Source: Sporosarcina limicola
GTDB taxonomy: Bacteria > Bacillota > Bacilli > Bacillales_A > Planococcaceae
Assembly: GCF_014873855.1 (NCBI RefSeq)
Contig: NZ_JADBEL010000005.1
Coordinates: 92,603 to 156,602 of the forward strand
Direction of reading: 5' to 3'
DNA: 64,000 bases
Below, piece by piece: positions 1 through 8,008 of this stretch (positions within the stretch are counted from its first letter, which is position 1; each line of letters opens with the position of its first letter). The notes under the pieces were generated by a model that searched no databases, was not told the DNA's origin, and worked only from the letters and a program-made list of their open reading frames with translations. The position numbers and the translations under genes were made by a program.

Positions 1-115
1 CCTGAGCCTCGTACGAAAAATGAATAAAAGTCTAGTCAAACAGCTGTATTAAGTCCCGAGCCTCGTACAGAAAAACAAAAAAGGTTTAGTTAAATAGTCG
101 TTTTAAGTTCCAGGC
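1..115. repeat. Imperfect 55-bp tandem repeat
   Basis: Two consecutive 55-bp units (1-55 and 56-110) both contain GAGCCTCGTAC near the start, an A-rich middle, a TCTAGT/TTTAGT segment and end in TTAAGT(T/C)C. A third unit begins at 111 and is quickly lost. Related AGCTTCGCACGAA text recurs near 153. The array may extend left of the window. No coding function is seen. 116-412 holds no gene I can support. Confidence 0.6.
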
Positions 116-412
116 TTCGCAATTTGACCATTGAGCTTCTCACGGAGCGGGTTAAGCTTCGCACGAATACAGGTACTCATAATATTAATCCGATATTTTT
201 GCTATGGGATACACTAACAATTTACCACTTGGCATTGGAGAAGAGCAGGATTAGACTGTATAATACTAAATTAGGGAAAAGCAAAGACAAAGATCTTATT
301 GACGCTTCTCCGTGATATATTCACGAAAGATTGCGGCAAAATAGAGCAGTCTATACTTTACTCAATTCATTATTTGAACGAATTAAAAGATAGGCAAACG
401 GGGACCTAATAT

Positions 413-769
413 TTGGAATTGATTATGCGTTATATATTTAGCGCTGGTAAATCCTTAACTAAGTGCAACATCAATAAAATGATTCGTCAAATTGAAATAA
501 CTTATCCTGAAGGGAGTGAAGTGACCATGACATTGGCAGAAATGTGGATGGAGGAAGGCAGAGAAGAAGGTAGAGCAGAAGGCAGGGAAGAAGGTGGAGT
601 AACGGCTTTATCCGAAACTGCGATTCAACTGTTGATTGAAAAGTTTGGGAAAGTTCCTCAAGACATGAAAGACGGCATCATGAATTCCGACATGGCTACT
701 TTGAAAGTCGTATTGCTCAATATTTTTAGATACGAAAGTGTAGAGGATGTTCGAAGATATATTCAATAA
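413..769 (+). pseudogene. C-terminal fragment of Rpn/PDDEXK nuclease-family transposase-like protein
   Basis: The 118-residue reading frame has the typical tail of the Rpn (recombination-promoting nuclease, PDDEXK_2) family. It shows a helical segment, then the Glu-Gly-Arg rich linker EEGREEGRAEGREEGG, then a C-terminal helical domain. Full members are about 300 residues with the PD-(D/E)XK core in the N-terminal two thirds, and that core is absent. A stop lies just upstream in the same frame and there is no ribosome binding site before the TTG at 413. I read it as a decayed remnant. A short product could still start at the ATG near 528. Confidence 0.6.
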
Positions 770-859
770 AGCAGTTTACGAATCCGCTGTCACCTAACTA
801 AAAACACTTATGGAATCATAATCATCATTGATTCTATGAGTGTTTTTTGCGAAGCTAAC

Positions 860-1110
860 CAGTTATACTTTTTGCATATGCAGAAAGAGATCCGGCACAA
901 ATTTTCAGCCTTTGTATTCCTTGTTTAAAGGAGAAGTTAGGTAGACGTATTACACGTCCAAAAATTACTTTGGCATATTCAGAAGAGATACCTACGCATT
1001 TTACGCGAACTATATTAAAACCGGTTTTTCCTATCCAGGGGAGTGATTTTTTTGCATTCAAAAAGATATCGAAGGAATTTGAAGTACCTATTATGCAACA
1101 ATCTATCGTG
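860..1110. repeat. Degenerate direct repeats, ~80-100 bp apart
   Basis: The segments starting near 872, 971 and 1050 share a TTGCAT(A)T-CAGAA-GAGAT-like core followed by a T-rich stretch. Reading the minus strand gives short frames with recurring peptides such as CVGISSEYAK and CAGSLSAYAK, so this may be a decayed repetitive coding element. No start with a ribosome binding site was found. The rest of 770-1325 appears empty. Confidence 0.4.
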
Positions 1111-1325
1111 AAAGTTCAAGCAATCATGATTGCATGCTATGCATGTCCTGAAAATCACTTTTCCTAAAATTATTAATATCGTGTAAAAACCATTTGAGTT
1201 TTGGTGCGATAATATAAGACTAGCCAATCTGTTTAAATGTTTTGCTTTAAATAAAGGAATATCACTACTGATTACCGAACGATAGTACTATATGGCACAT
1301 AATACTATTGTTGGAGGTTAAAGAG

Positions 1326-1496
1326 ATGGACTTAGTGGAAATAGTTCAAGAATATAATGTGAATGGGAAAACACTTAAAGAAATACTGGCAACTGAATTC
1401 GAAGGCTATGAACCACTTTGGATGCATAACGGAAACACAGTAACATTTGTGAATAATGCTATGCCATTGATAAAAACTGAACCATTATACATGTGA
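1326..1496 (+). CDS. Small hypothetical protein (56 aa)
   Basis: I chose the ATG at 1326 because GGAGG lies 7-8 bases upstream. The product is acidic, starts MDLVEIVQEY and has no signal peptide or membrane segment. I do not recognise the family. It lies alone between two stretches without genes, so it may be a genuine small gene or the N-terminal remnant of a longer one. 1497-1800 holds nothing I can name. Confidence 0.4.
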   Translation: MDLVEIVQEYNVNGKTLKEILATEFEGYEPLWMHNGNTVTFVNNAMPLIKTEPLYM

Positions 1497-1819
1497 GCAC
1501 CCTGCGTGTATAAATGGAAAGTTGTAGATGATAAGGTTACGGCGATGAATTTGCAGGCGATGCAACTCACTCCAAGCTTGGCAGAAGTTTATTTTAAATA
1601 TGTATTTTATTTACATTCTTTCGAAAAAAGTGAGTGAGGTTATAACTTCTTTGATTCATTTTTTATGTGTTTCTATTATCACAACCCCTGTGTTTTGACA
1701 ACCTATGATTACAGCCAATGAAATGTACCACTCATGACATATTTTTTACCGCCAAATGACAATAAATATACCAGGAAACGACAGGCTGTTTACCAACTCA
1801 TACCATTGTATAATTGATA

Positions 1820-2165
1820 CCTGCTTGCGAGAGATAAGGATACACAATGATTGGTGGAGGCTACCGATTCTTCCTCTTACAACTTTATACATTGAGGGGC
1901 GGGCATGATCGTCTTGGCGGGGCAAGTCAGCCGCGTAGTGCTGACTTCCTGGCTTGGGACTGATGCCCGTAGAGGCTCCGTGTCAAGTTGTTATCCAGCG
2001 CATTCCGCTTTAAGGTCGTACTGAAATTGCTTTATTCCCCAGCTGGTATGCGTCTCCACGTGTTGATACGTACAGTGGCATTACGTGGTAAGTTTCATGA
2101 CGATAAATGGTGAAAAATTGTCTCGAGTGATGAAATCGAGTAGCCGTATTCATTCTAAAAAGAGA
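1820..2165 (+). ncRNA. Candidate structured RNA of unknown class
   Basis: This stretch is visibly richer in G and C than its surroundings and has nested complementarity but no plausible reading frame. GGATA (about 1849) can pair with TATCC near 1995. ATTGGT/ACCGAT forms a small hairpin. ACAACTT/AAGTTGT encloses CGGGCAT/ATGCCCG, which encloses the perfect 8-bp hairpin AAGTCAGC/GCTGACTT near 1924-1947. A second hairpin CTCGA/TCGAG lies near 2122-2140. A TATAAT at 1809-1814 could be the -10 element; its -35 is poor. The conserved-type ORF at 2227 starts about 60 bases later. It matches none of the riboswitch motifs I know. Confidence 0.4.
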
Positions 2166-2226
2166 AGTTTAGATGTTAGAATATTTAAGTCGATGGAAGA
2201 AGTAGTGAATAGAGAGGAGTAAAAAA

Positions 2227-3048
2227 ATGGCGCATGTAATTGATTTTCGTTCTGCTGACGCACTTTATCAATCTTTTGAAGAACTATGGGGCGTTATAAA
2301 ATCGACCATCGAGATATATAGACATGAAAACAACAATGAGTGTTACATAAATGACTTTCTAGATGAGTGTGGTATCGACATTGAGGCTGTATTGGAACAA
2401 GATATTTGGTTAAAAGGGCTTCATGTTACAACAAGCTGTACCGACTGCCAAACGATTAGAGAAATGGGTTTGTTGAATTTAACAGAATCGGTGACACAAG
2501 AGACTGAACTGAAACAGTTCTTACAAGCGCATGGAATAGAAATTCACTTAGCAACGAAAACCGTTCGATGTGGCGACCACATCATTACGTTACAAGCAGA
2601 GCGTGGTGGGGATATGGAGCAAGAGTGGATACATCATAAGCTCTTTAAAGACTTTTATATCAATGCATTTTTATTTAAGGAAAATCCGCTTGATTATAGC
2701 AATATTCGAGAGTGTCCAGAATTTCTATCAAAGCTAGATGAACGAATCAAAGATGAACTAGGTATCCATCTTGATTTAAAGAAGAAATGGATGCGGTTAT
2801 CCGATTGCTACATCTTAGAGATACAATTCCCTTCCGAGCAACTGCATGTCGAAAATATACAATGTTTTTTTCGTAAGTATCATGCTGACTTAAGCGACAG
2901 AGAGGAACAAATAGAGCGCTTAAAATGGATAATTAAAACGATGTTTTATGGTATTAAGTATAGTGGAGGTTCTGAAATTACAATTCTCCTTGAAGATGAC
3001 TATGTAGTACCACCACAAGACATTACGATTCACAATGCCCAACAATAG
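2227..3048 (+). CDS. Conserved-type hypothetical protein (273 aa)
   Basis: The start at 2227 has a good ribosome binding site (GAGAGGAG, 7 bases away). The protein is soluble, acidic and has no signal peptide. Residues about 86-108 contain H-V-T-T-S-C then I-x-x-x-G-L-L-N-L, a layout recalling the His-x-Thr and Gly-Leu pattern of some ADP-ribosyltransferase folds such as DarT, but the resemblance is short and may be chance. I do not recognise the family. It is isolated between a putative structured RNA and a broken recombinase gene, which suggests accessory DNA. Confidence 0.6.
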   Translation: MAHVIDFRSADALYQSFEELWGVIKSTIEIYRHENNNECYINDFLDECGIDIEAVLEQDIWLKGLHVTTSCTDCQTIREMGLLNLTESVTQETELKQFLQAHGIEIHLATKTVRCGDHIITLQAERGGDMEQEWIHHKLFKDFYINAFLFKENPLDYSNIRECPEFLSKLDERIKDELGIHLDLKKKWMRLSDCYILEIQFPSEQLHVENIQCFFRKYHADLSDREEQIERLKWIIKTMFYGIKYSGGSEITILLEDDYVVPPQDITIHNAQQ

Positions 3049-3138
3049 TAAGTAACCGAACCAACTAATATTGCGGGATTAATTAGAATGCTCTGCAACT
3101 GAATTAAACAACTTTATTATCTCTAGACATGTACAGTA

Positions 3139-3751
3139 TTATTTCATTTCCAGTATCTCGTACTCTTTAACCATCTTATAAAATGATGTTTTCTTCATAC
3201 GGGCTTCTTCCATGGCTTTTACTGCCGTGATCTCTTTAGCTTTCCATTTATTATAGGCTTGTAAAAATTCTTCCGTTATTTGATGCGAAGGACGACCAAA
3301 TCTAATACCATTGGACATGGCTGAATCAATACCTTCACGTTGCCGTTTACGAATACGTTCCCGTTCATCTTCTGCTATCCAAGACAAAACTTGAAGAATG
3401 AGGTCGGAAATAAATGTCCCAATACTGTCTTTGTGTTTTGTGGTTTCTAACAAAGGCATGTCCAAAACAACAATATCAACGCCAATTTCCTTTGTCAGTT
3501 CTCTCCACTCATTTAAAATGTATTCCTTGTTGCGTCCGAACCGGTCAAGTGAGTGAATATAGAGAAGTATCACTTTTCCTCATCATTCTCTTCATCAATT
3601 GATAATTCTCCCGGTCAAAGTTCTTCCCCGATTGTTTATCCACGAATATATCTCGATCACCAATTCCTATTTCTTTCATCGATTCAATCTGTCGATTCTC
3701 ATTTTGATCTTTTGCGCTTACTCGGACATAGCCAAACTTTCGAGATTCCAA
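3139..3751 (-). pseudogene. Serine recombinase (resolvase/invertase family), frameshifted
   Basis: Two overlapping frames together encode one resolvase. The N-terminal part (3751 down to about 3575) has GYVRVSAKDQN with the catalytic Ser, and DKQSGKNFDR. The second part (from about 3573 down to 3139) resumes at LLYIHSLDRFGRN, continues with DMPLLETT and ERERIRKRQREGI, and ends with a helix-turn-helix-like tail. The reading frame breaks within the sequence coding RKSD, where family members read RKGDILYIHS. A small indel explains it. The gene could be inactive, or the break could be a sequencing error. Confidence 0.85.
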
Positions 3752-3768
3752 AATAGAACACCCCTTGA

Positions 3769-3782
3769 AGAACGTTTGTTTC
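3769..3782. promoter_or_regulatory. Possible LexA (SOS) box
   Basis: AGAACGTTTGTTTC fits 12 of 14 positions of the Bacillus LexA consensus CGAACRNRYGTTYC and lies 18 bases upstream of the recombinase start on the minus strand. This is a motif match only. Confidence 0.3.
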
Positions 3783-3894
3783 TTATAGTTTACATATCCG
3801 TTCGGGAAGTCGCAAATAAATGGGTGAACGTTCGAAAATGGTTTTAATATGTCTACGAATGATATTTTGTTGTGTATTTCATTTTTAAAAGGGT

Positions 3895-3920
3895 GTTCGT
3901 AAAGGTGTACTTTTACGAAC
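3895..3920. repeat. Perfect 9-bp inverted repeat
   Basis: GTTCGTAAA and TTTACGAAC are separated by 8 bases, between the divergent serine recombinase and tyrosine recombinase genes. It could be a recombination site (res-like), an operator or a hairpin. The rest of 3752-4061 has no gene. Confidence 0.45.
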
Positions 3921-4061
3921 CGAAATATATTGATATTTCTTTTGCAGATTTAGTGAGAATGGTAAAGCATCTGTCTTTTTTTTCGATTGTTGAATAAAGG
4001 TTGTATAAAAAATCCATACTAAGATCAATTTAATTGATTAATAGTATAGGAGTGTGAAAAT

Positions 4062-4904
4062 ATGTTATTAACGGTAGCATGGGCAAAGTATCAGTCTGAT
4101 AAAAGAATTGAAGGTTATTCCCCTCTTACACTGAAAACGTATGGATTTCAATGTAATCTTTTAAAGCGTTATTTCGGTGATATCAAGATGAGTGAGCTTA
4201 CAACGGAAAACCTAAAACAATACCTTGGCGAATCTTGCGGACATTTGAAGCCTTCTAGTTTGGGGCATCGGATACGATTCATTAAGTCGTTGCTTAAATG
4301 GACACATGAGGAAGGTATTATCCTGAAAAATCCAGCCGCAAAATTAAAAGAGCCAAAGTTAGGCAAGCGGATTCCAAAGTTTCTTTCAAAACATGAAATC
4401 GAGCACTTACGAGAAGGGTGCCATACATCAATGGAAAAAGCCATATTTGAATTTTTTTATTCGACAGGCTGTCGTATTGGGGAAGTTGCGAAATTAAATA
4501 GAGATGATATTAATTTCATGGAAAACTCGGTAATTGTGCTTGGTAAAGGTGATAAGGAAAGAGAAGTTTATTTTAATATCCGCTGTGCGATTTGGTTGGA
4601 AAGGTACTTAGGGGAGGGTGACGATGACGAACCGGGCTTGTTTGTCACAGAGCGTAGACCCAAGAGGCGTATGAGCATAGATACCCTGAGATACATTGTT
4701 AAACGTATTTCAAACCGTGCTGGTATGAAAAAACCGATACACCCCCATCAATTACGTCACAGTTATGCGACGCATATGGTAGATAACGGAGCACCCCTTG
4801 AAGTAGTTCAAAGCCTTCTAGGTCATGAAAAAAGTGAGACAACAAGAATTTATGCTCATTTAAGCGGAAAGTTAAGACATGACTTTTATAGTAAGTATTT
4901 TTGA
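4062..4904 (+). CDS. Tyrosine recombinase / phage-type integrase
   Basis: This 280-residue site-specific recombinase cuts and rejoins DNA through a 3'-phosphotyrosine. An N-terminal SAM-like core-binding domain (about 1-95) precedes the catalytic domain. The full active-site set is visible: Arg138 (TGCRIGE), Lys162, His229 and Arg232 (HQLRHSYATH), His255 (LLGHEKSETT) and Tyr264. The length fits XerC/D-like or small mobile-element integrases. An AGGAG sits 8-9 bases before the start, and the palindrome ATCAATTTAATTGAT lies about 35 bases upstream. Xer proteins are usually located in house-keeping operons, so the accessory context favours a mobile-element integrase. Confidence 0.85.
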   Translation: MLLTVAWAKYQSDKRIEGYSPLTLKTYGFQCNLLKRYFGDIKMSELTTENLKQYLGESCGHLKPSSLGHRIRFIKSLLKWTHEEGIILKNPAAKLKEPKLGKRIPKFLSKHEIEHLREGCHTSMEKAIFEFFYSTGCRIGEVAKLNRDDINFMENSVIVLGKGDKEREVYFNIRCAIWLERYLGEGDDDEPGLFVTERRPKRRMSIDTLRYIVKRISNRAGMKKPIHPHQLRHSYATHMVDNGAPLEVVQSLLGHEKSETTRIYAHLSGKLRHDFYSKYF

Positions 4905-5104
4905 ATCGTGCAAGGTCGTTGAATACTCGCAATGCGGTATCAATACAGAAACTTTTCTGTTAATATTTGAGTGAGGTAGAAAACCGTGAAAATTAAACAG
5001 TCTTGTGCAACAATCGGGCCAGATTGTGGAAGAGTCAAAGGGTATTGGCTATGGTTGAGTCCTATATAGTTGAAGATATAATAAATTAATCCGGGGGGGG
5101 AGTA

Positions 5105-5728
5105 ATGATTGATATTTTAAAGCTTTTTGCGGCCTTAATTTTGGGATACCTTTTAGGGAGTCTTAATACAGCAGTGATTGTAGGAAAAATATATGGTAAA
5201 GACATAAGAAGCCACGGAAGCAAAAGCGCCGGTCTTACCAATACTTTGAGGGTTCTCGGTAAAACTGCAGCGATATTTGTACTTGTTGGAGATATATTAA
5301 AAGGGGTAATTGCTTGTCTAATAGGATTGTTACTTCCCGTATACTTTTATTCGGGAGTAGCTATGGATTCCGTAAGCCTTTTAGTAGCAGGCGCCGGGGC
5401 AGTTATAGGGCATAATTGGCCAATATATTTTAAGTTTAAAGGGGGAAAGGGCGCACTTACAGCAGTGACTGTCCTGTTTATGGCTGACTGGGTTATGGGC
5501 CTTCTATGCATTGGCTTTTTTGTGATAATAATAGCTTTAACACGTTATGTTTCTTTAGGTACTATATGCGCCATAATGCTTATTGTGGCTATTTCATTTA
5601 TTCCTGTATTTGAGCATACCTTATATTTTAATATATTTGCCTGCGTAATGGCTCTTACAATTATTTTTAAGCATATGAAAAATATACAAAGGCTGCTTTC
5701 AGGAACCGAAAATAAACTTACTTTTTGA
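5105..5728 (+). CDS. plsY: Acyl-phosphate:glycerol-3-phosphate acyltransferase (PlsY family)
   Basis: PlsY transfers an acyl group from acyl-phosphate to glycerol-3-phosphate in the membrane, the first step of phospholipid synthesis. The 207-residue protein has several hydrophobic segments and the family motifs: GSLNTAVIVGK, HGSKSAGLTN (usually GSGNPGATN), GHNWPIYFKFKGGKGA and RYVSLGT. The substitution in the first loop marks a divergent paralogue. A run of G before AGTA gives the ribosome binding site. It stands alone, away from the parE/parC context usual for the main plsY, so it may be a second copy gained with the neighbouring accessory DNA. Confidence 0.85.
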   Translation: MIDILKLFAALILGYLLGSLNTAVIVGKIYGKDIRSHGSKSAGLTNTLRVLGKTAAIFVLVGDILKGVIACLIGLLLPVYFYSGVAMDSVSLLVAGAGAVIGHNWPIYFKFKGGKGALTAVTVLFMADWVMGLLCIGFFVIIIALTRYVSLGTICAIMLIVAISFIPVFEHTLYFNIFACVMALTIIFKHMKNIQRLLSGTENKLTF

Positions 5729-5936
5729 TTTTTTTTGCTCGTTGAGCATCTCCCTTGCTCCTCAATCGGGCGCGGTTCTAGAGTAAGGGCCTGCGCCTAT
5801 TCAGTATCAAGGCCAATTGGGGGAATAGGATATTTATAGATATATACCGTTATAGGGTATGGTGGAATTCAATTTAATGATAAAATCAAACTATTAAAAC
5901 TTGTTTATGGTAATGTTATCGAAGATTCGCAAAGTA
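5729..5936. other. Gene-free stretch with a possible coding remnant
   Basis: No complete gene is seen. A start-less frame near 5840-5947 reads IGYGGIQFNDKIKLLKLVYG and ends inside the terminator stem that follows, which suggests the 3' end of a lost gene. CCTATTC/GAATAGG forms a short inverted repeat around 5797-5830. Confidence 0.3.
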
Positions 5937-5960
5937 AAGCATCTTAAACGATGCTTTTTT
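5937..5960 (+). terminator. Rho-independent terminator
   Basis: AAGCATC and GATGCTT form a 7-bp stem with a 6-base loop, followed by a T run. Confidence 0.7.
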
Positions 5961-6041
5961 ATATGTGAAAATGTAATGGAAATTAATTGTCGCCAATAAT
6001 AAAGAGCATCATTGTAAGTTTGATAATTATTTTTAACAAAT

Positions 6042-6070
6042 TGAACCTATTGTGATTTGCTAATCGTCTA
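6042..6070 (+). promoter_or_regulatory. ECF-sigma-type promoter of the sigma/anti-sigma operon
   Basis: TGAACC (6042-6047) and CGTCTA (6065-6070) are 17 bases apart. This matches the -35 TGAAAC / -10 CGTC pattern of Bacillus SigW/SigM/SigX-type promoters. Its position about 40 bases before the sigma gene suggests autoregulation. Confidence 0.55.
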
Positions 6071-6110
6071 ATAGGAGAATTTGAGTTAGGTTGAAAGAGA
6101 GGGTAGTAGA

Positions 6111-6638
6111 ATGGACAAAACAGAAAAAGACTTTATTTTAGAAAATATGATGATCGAATATGGTAACGAGTTGGTACGATTGGCATATTCTTATGTGAAA
6201 GATACCGAGATTGCTAAGGATATGGTTCAAAATACGTTTATCAAATGCTACAAAAACTTGGATTCGTTTCGAAATGACGCACAATTTAAAACATGGCTCT
6301 ATCGTATAACCATTAACGAATGTAAAGATTACTTAAAAAGTTGGAATTACAAAATGGTCCAAGTAAAAAGTTTTATGAATGAAACGGCAAGGTCCATATC
6401 TCCATCAGTAGAAAAAACTATTATTGATAAATACAATAGCGAAGAAATGAAAGACACAATCTTTTCTATTCCAAAAGTATATCGAGAAGTGGTTTTTCTA
6501 TACTACTATGATTCATTAAATTCAGAAGAAATTGCTACTGTTTTAGATATTCCAGTTAATACAGTGAAAACCCGATTAAGAAGAGCAAAGCAAAAATTAC
6601 AGTCGATGATAAAGGAGGAAGAATTCAATGGAAGATAA
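6111..6638 (+). CDS. ECF RNA polymerase sigma factor
   Basis: This 175-residue group IV sigma factor should direct RNA polymerase to stress promoters. Sigma region 2 spans about 14-80 (AYSYVKDTEIAKDMVQNTFI then FKTWLYRITINECKDYL). Region 4 spans about 120-170 and ends in the helix-turn-helix EEIATVLDIPVNTVKTRLRR. The stop lies inside the next gene: the anti-sigma ATG at 6628 is 8 bases before the sigma stop codon, so the two are translationally coupled. An ECF-type promoter lies upstream. It resembles the SigM/SigV/SigW group but I cannot assign the exact subfamily. Confidence 0.9.
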   Translation: MDKTEKDFILENMMIEYGNELVRLAYSYVKDTEIAKDMVQNTFIKCYKNLDSFRNDAQFKTWLYRITINECKDYLKSWNYKMVQVKSFMNETARSISPSVEKTIIDKYNSEEMKDTIFSIPKVYREVVFLYYYDSLNSEEIATVLDIPVNTVKTRLRRAKQKLQSMIKEEEFNGR

Positions 6639-7650
6639 ACGATTAGGAGTAAAGTTTACTAATAAGACCATTCAAGAACTAAGATTTACGAAAGAAGACC
6701 GTAATGAAGTATTTGAACAAATTCATAAACTGGAGAAAAAGAATAATACACAAAAGAAATCTTTTGTTTCTTCTTCAAAAAAATTCGCCCCACTTACAGT
6801 TTCTTTATTAGTGGTAGGCTTGTGTATATTTTTGTTTATTCCCTCGATTCTTCCTGGAAGCTTTATTAATGAAAATAAGGAAACTAATGCAAATAATTCA
6901 ACTAATGTAAGTGGATCGGTATTTCAAGAAGACGAGTTTTTAACTACTCTATTAACGGTGAAAGATGATAATAATAGAATACCTATTAACCTTTTACTTA
7001 CTTATAGTAAAGATAAAAGGATGATGAAAGCTCTATCGATCCCCCGTGATACTTATGTTCCTATATTGGATAAAAATGATAGAACTACTCCATATGATAA
7101 ATTGTCACATGCTTATGTTAACGGTTCGGGAGGAGCTGAAGATGTAAGAACAGCACTTTCTAACCTATTTGACTTAACAATTGATTATTATGCTGTTATG
7201 GATTTAAAAACCTTTTCAACAATGATTGATTCAGTGAATGGTATCGATTACGACTTGCAAGAAGATATTCGAGTAAGAGCAATATCTACAGTGGCATTTG
7301 AATTCAAAAAGGGGACGCATCGTTTGAATGGAGAAGAGGTTGTGGCACTACTGATGGATGCTACAGTGGGAAGAAGCTTGGGTGAAGAGGACCAATTAAA
7401 CCTCATCAATGCAGTTATAAATCAAACAATAAACGTATTACCACAAACACAATTAAAACAATTTACTACTAAAATAGAAGGAAATATTCCAATTGAACAA
7501 TTGTTTGAGAATAAAATGGAACTTCCCTCGATACAATCGGTATCATTAATCGATGGAATGATAGGTGCAAGGATAGATGAGGCTTACTATATTAAATTTA
7601 AAAAGGAATTTTTAAATTCTGTTTCAGAAGAGTTAACCACATTTAACTAA
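6628..7650 (+). CDS. Membrane anti-sigma factor fused to a LytR-CpsA-Psr (LCP) domain
   Basis: The 340-residue protein has a cytoplasmic N-terminus (about 1-52) suited to bind the sigma factor, one membrane segment (about 54-73), a linker and an extracellular LCP domain (about 100-335). The LCP core shows ALSIPRDTYVP (Arg140-Asp141) and HRLNGEEVVALL. The later catalytic box of LCP ligases (R-x-R then GD-GR-RQ) is replaced by LLMDATVGRSLGEEDQ (241-256), so the enzyme activity that attaches polymers to peptidoglycan may be lost and the domain may act as a sensor. AAAGGAGG precedes the start. Confidence 0.8.
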   Translation: MEDKRLGVKFTNKTIQELRFTKEDRNEVFEQIHKLEKKNNTQKKSFVSSSKKFAPLTVSLLVVGLCIFLFIPSILPGSFINENKETNANNSTNVSGSVFQEDEFLTTLLTVKDDNNRIPINLLLTYSKDKRMMKALSIPRDTYVPILDKNDRTTPYDKLSHAYVNGSGGAEDVRTALSNLFDLTIDYYAVMDLKTFSTMIDSVNGIDYDLQEDIRVRAISTVAFEFKKGTHRLNGEEVVALLMDATVGRSLGEEDQLNLINAVINQTINVLPQTQLKQFTTKIEGNIPIEQLFENKMELPSIQSVSLIDGMIGARIDEAYYIKFKKEFLNSVSEELTTFN

Positions 7651-7806
7651 ATATAAAACGAGAAATTTTGTAAAGACATTAATGAAATACCAAAAACTGT
7701 TATGGATATAATTTTATACCTAATCGAGTAGGAGGCTAATCATTAATTAGCCGAGCTCTCACACCACTTATCCCGACTTCTGCATTATTGCGAGAGCTAT
7801 ATAAAT

Positions 7807-8004
7807 GTGCTCAAGAAAAACTTTATGTTGGTTTTAATTGCATTGGTTTTGTTAATCCCAACTTTTTTCATTTGGGCTGGTATTCCATTCTTTATCATCG
7901 GTAGTACAGTTGCAAGTACAACCAATAGTAAAATCTTTGTTTATTTAGGTTTTATAGGTTTTATAAGCGGAAAACGAAAGTGTGTGAAAAGAAAGGATGG
8001 TTAG
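7807..8004 (+). CDS. Possible small membrane protein (65 aa)
   Basis: A GTG-initiated frame encodes two hydrophobic stretches (about 5-35 and 42-54) and a basic tail. The ribosome binding site is weak, and the end overlaps the next gene. It may be a real small membrane protein or a remnant. I do not recognise it. Confidence 0.3.
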   Translation: MLKKNFMLVLIALVLLIPTFFIWAGIPFFIIGSTVASTTNSKIFVYLGFIGFISGKRKCVKRKDG

Positions 8005-8008
8005 TCAG

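Noticed and set aside
124..315. 63-residue protein frame
   Set aside because: It starts with a TTG lacking a ribosome binding site, lies in repeat-rich DNA and shows no recognisable domain.
855..1227. Minus-strand and plus-strand small proteins of 65-70 residues
   Set aside because: Several overlapping short frames result from degenerate direct repeats. None has a ribosome binding site. Recorded as a repeat instead.
1820..2165. Group II intron, T-box or known riboswitch
   Set aside because: I found no GTGYG start, no domain V-like GAGC...GTTC hairpin at the end, no T-box core and no conserved riboswitch blocks. No reverse transcriptase is encoded nearby.
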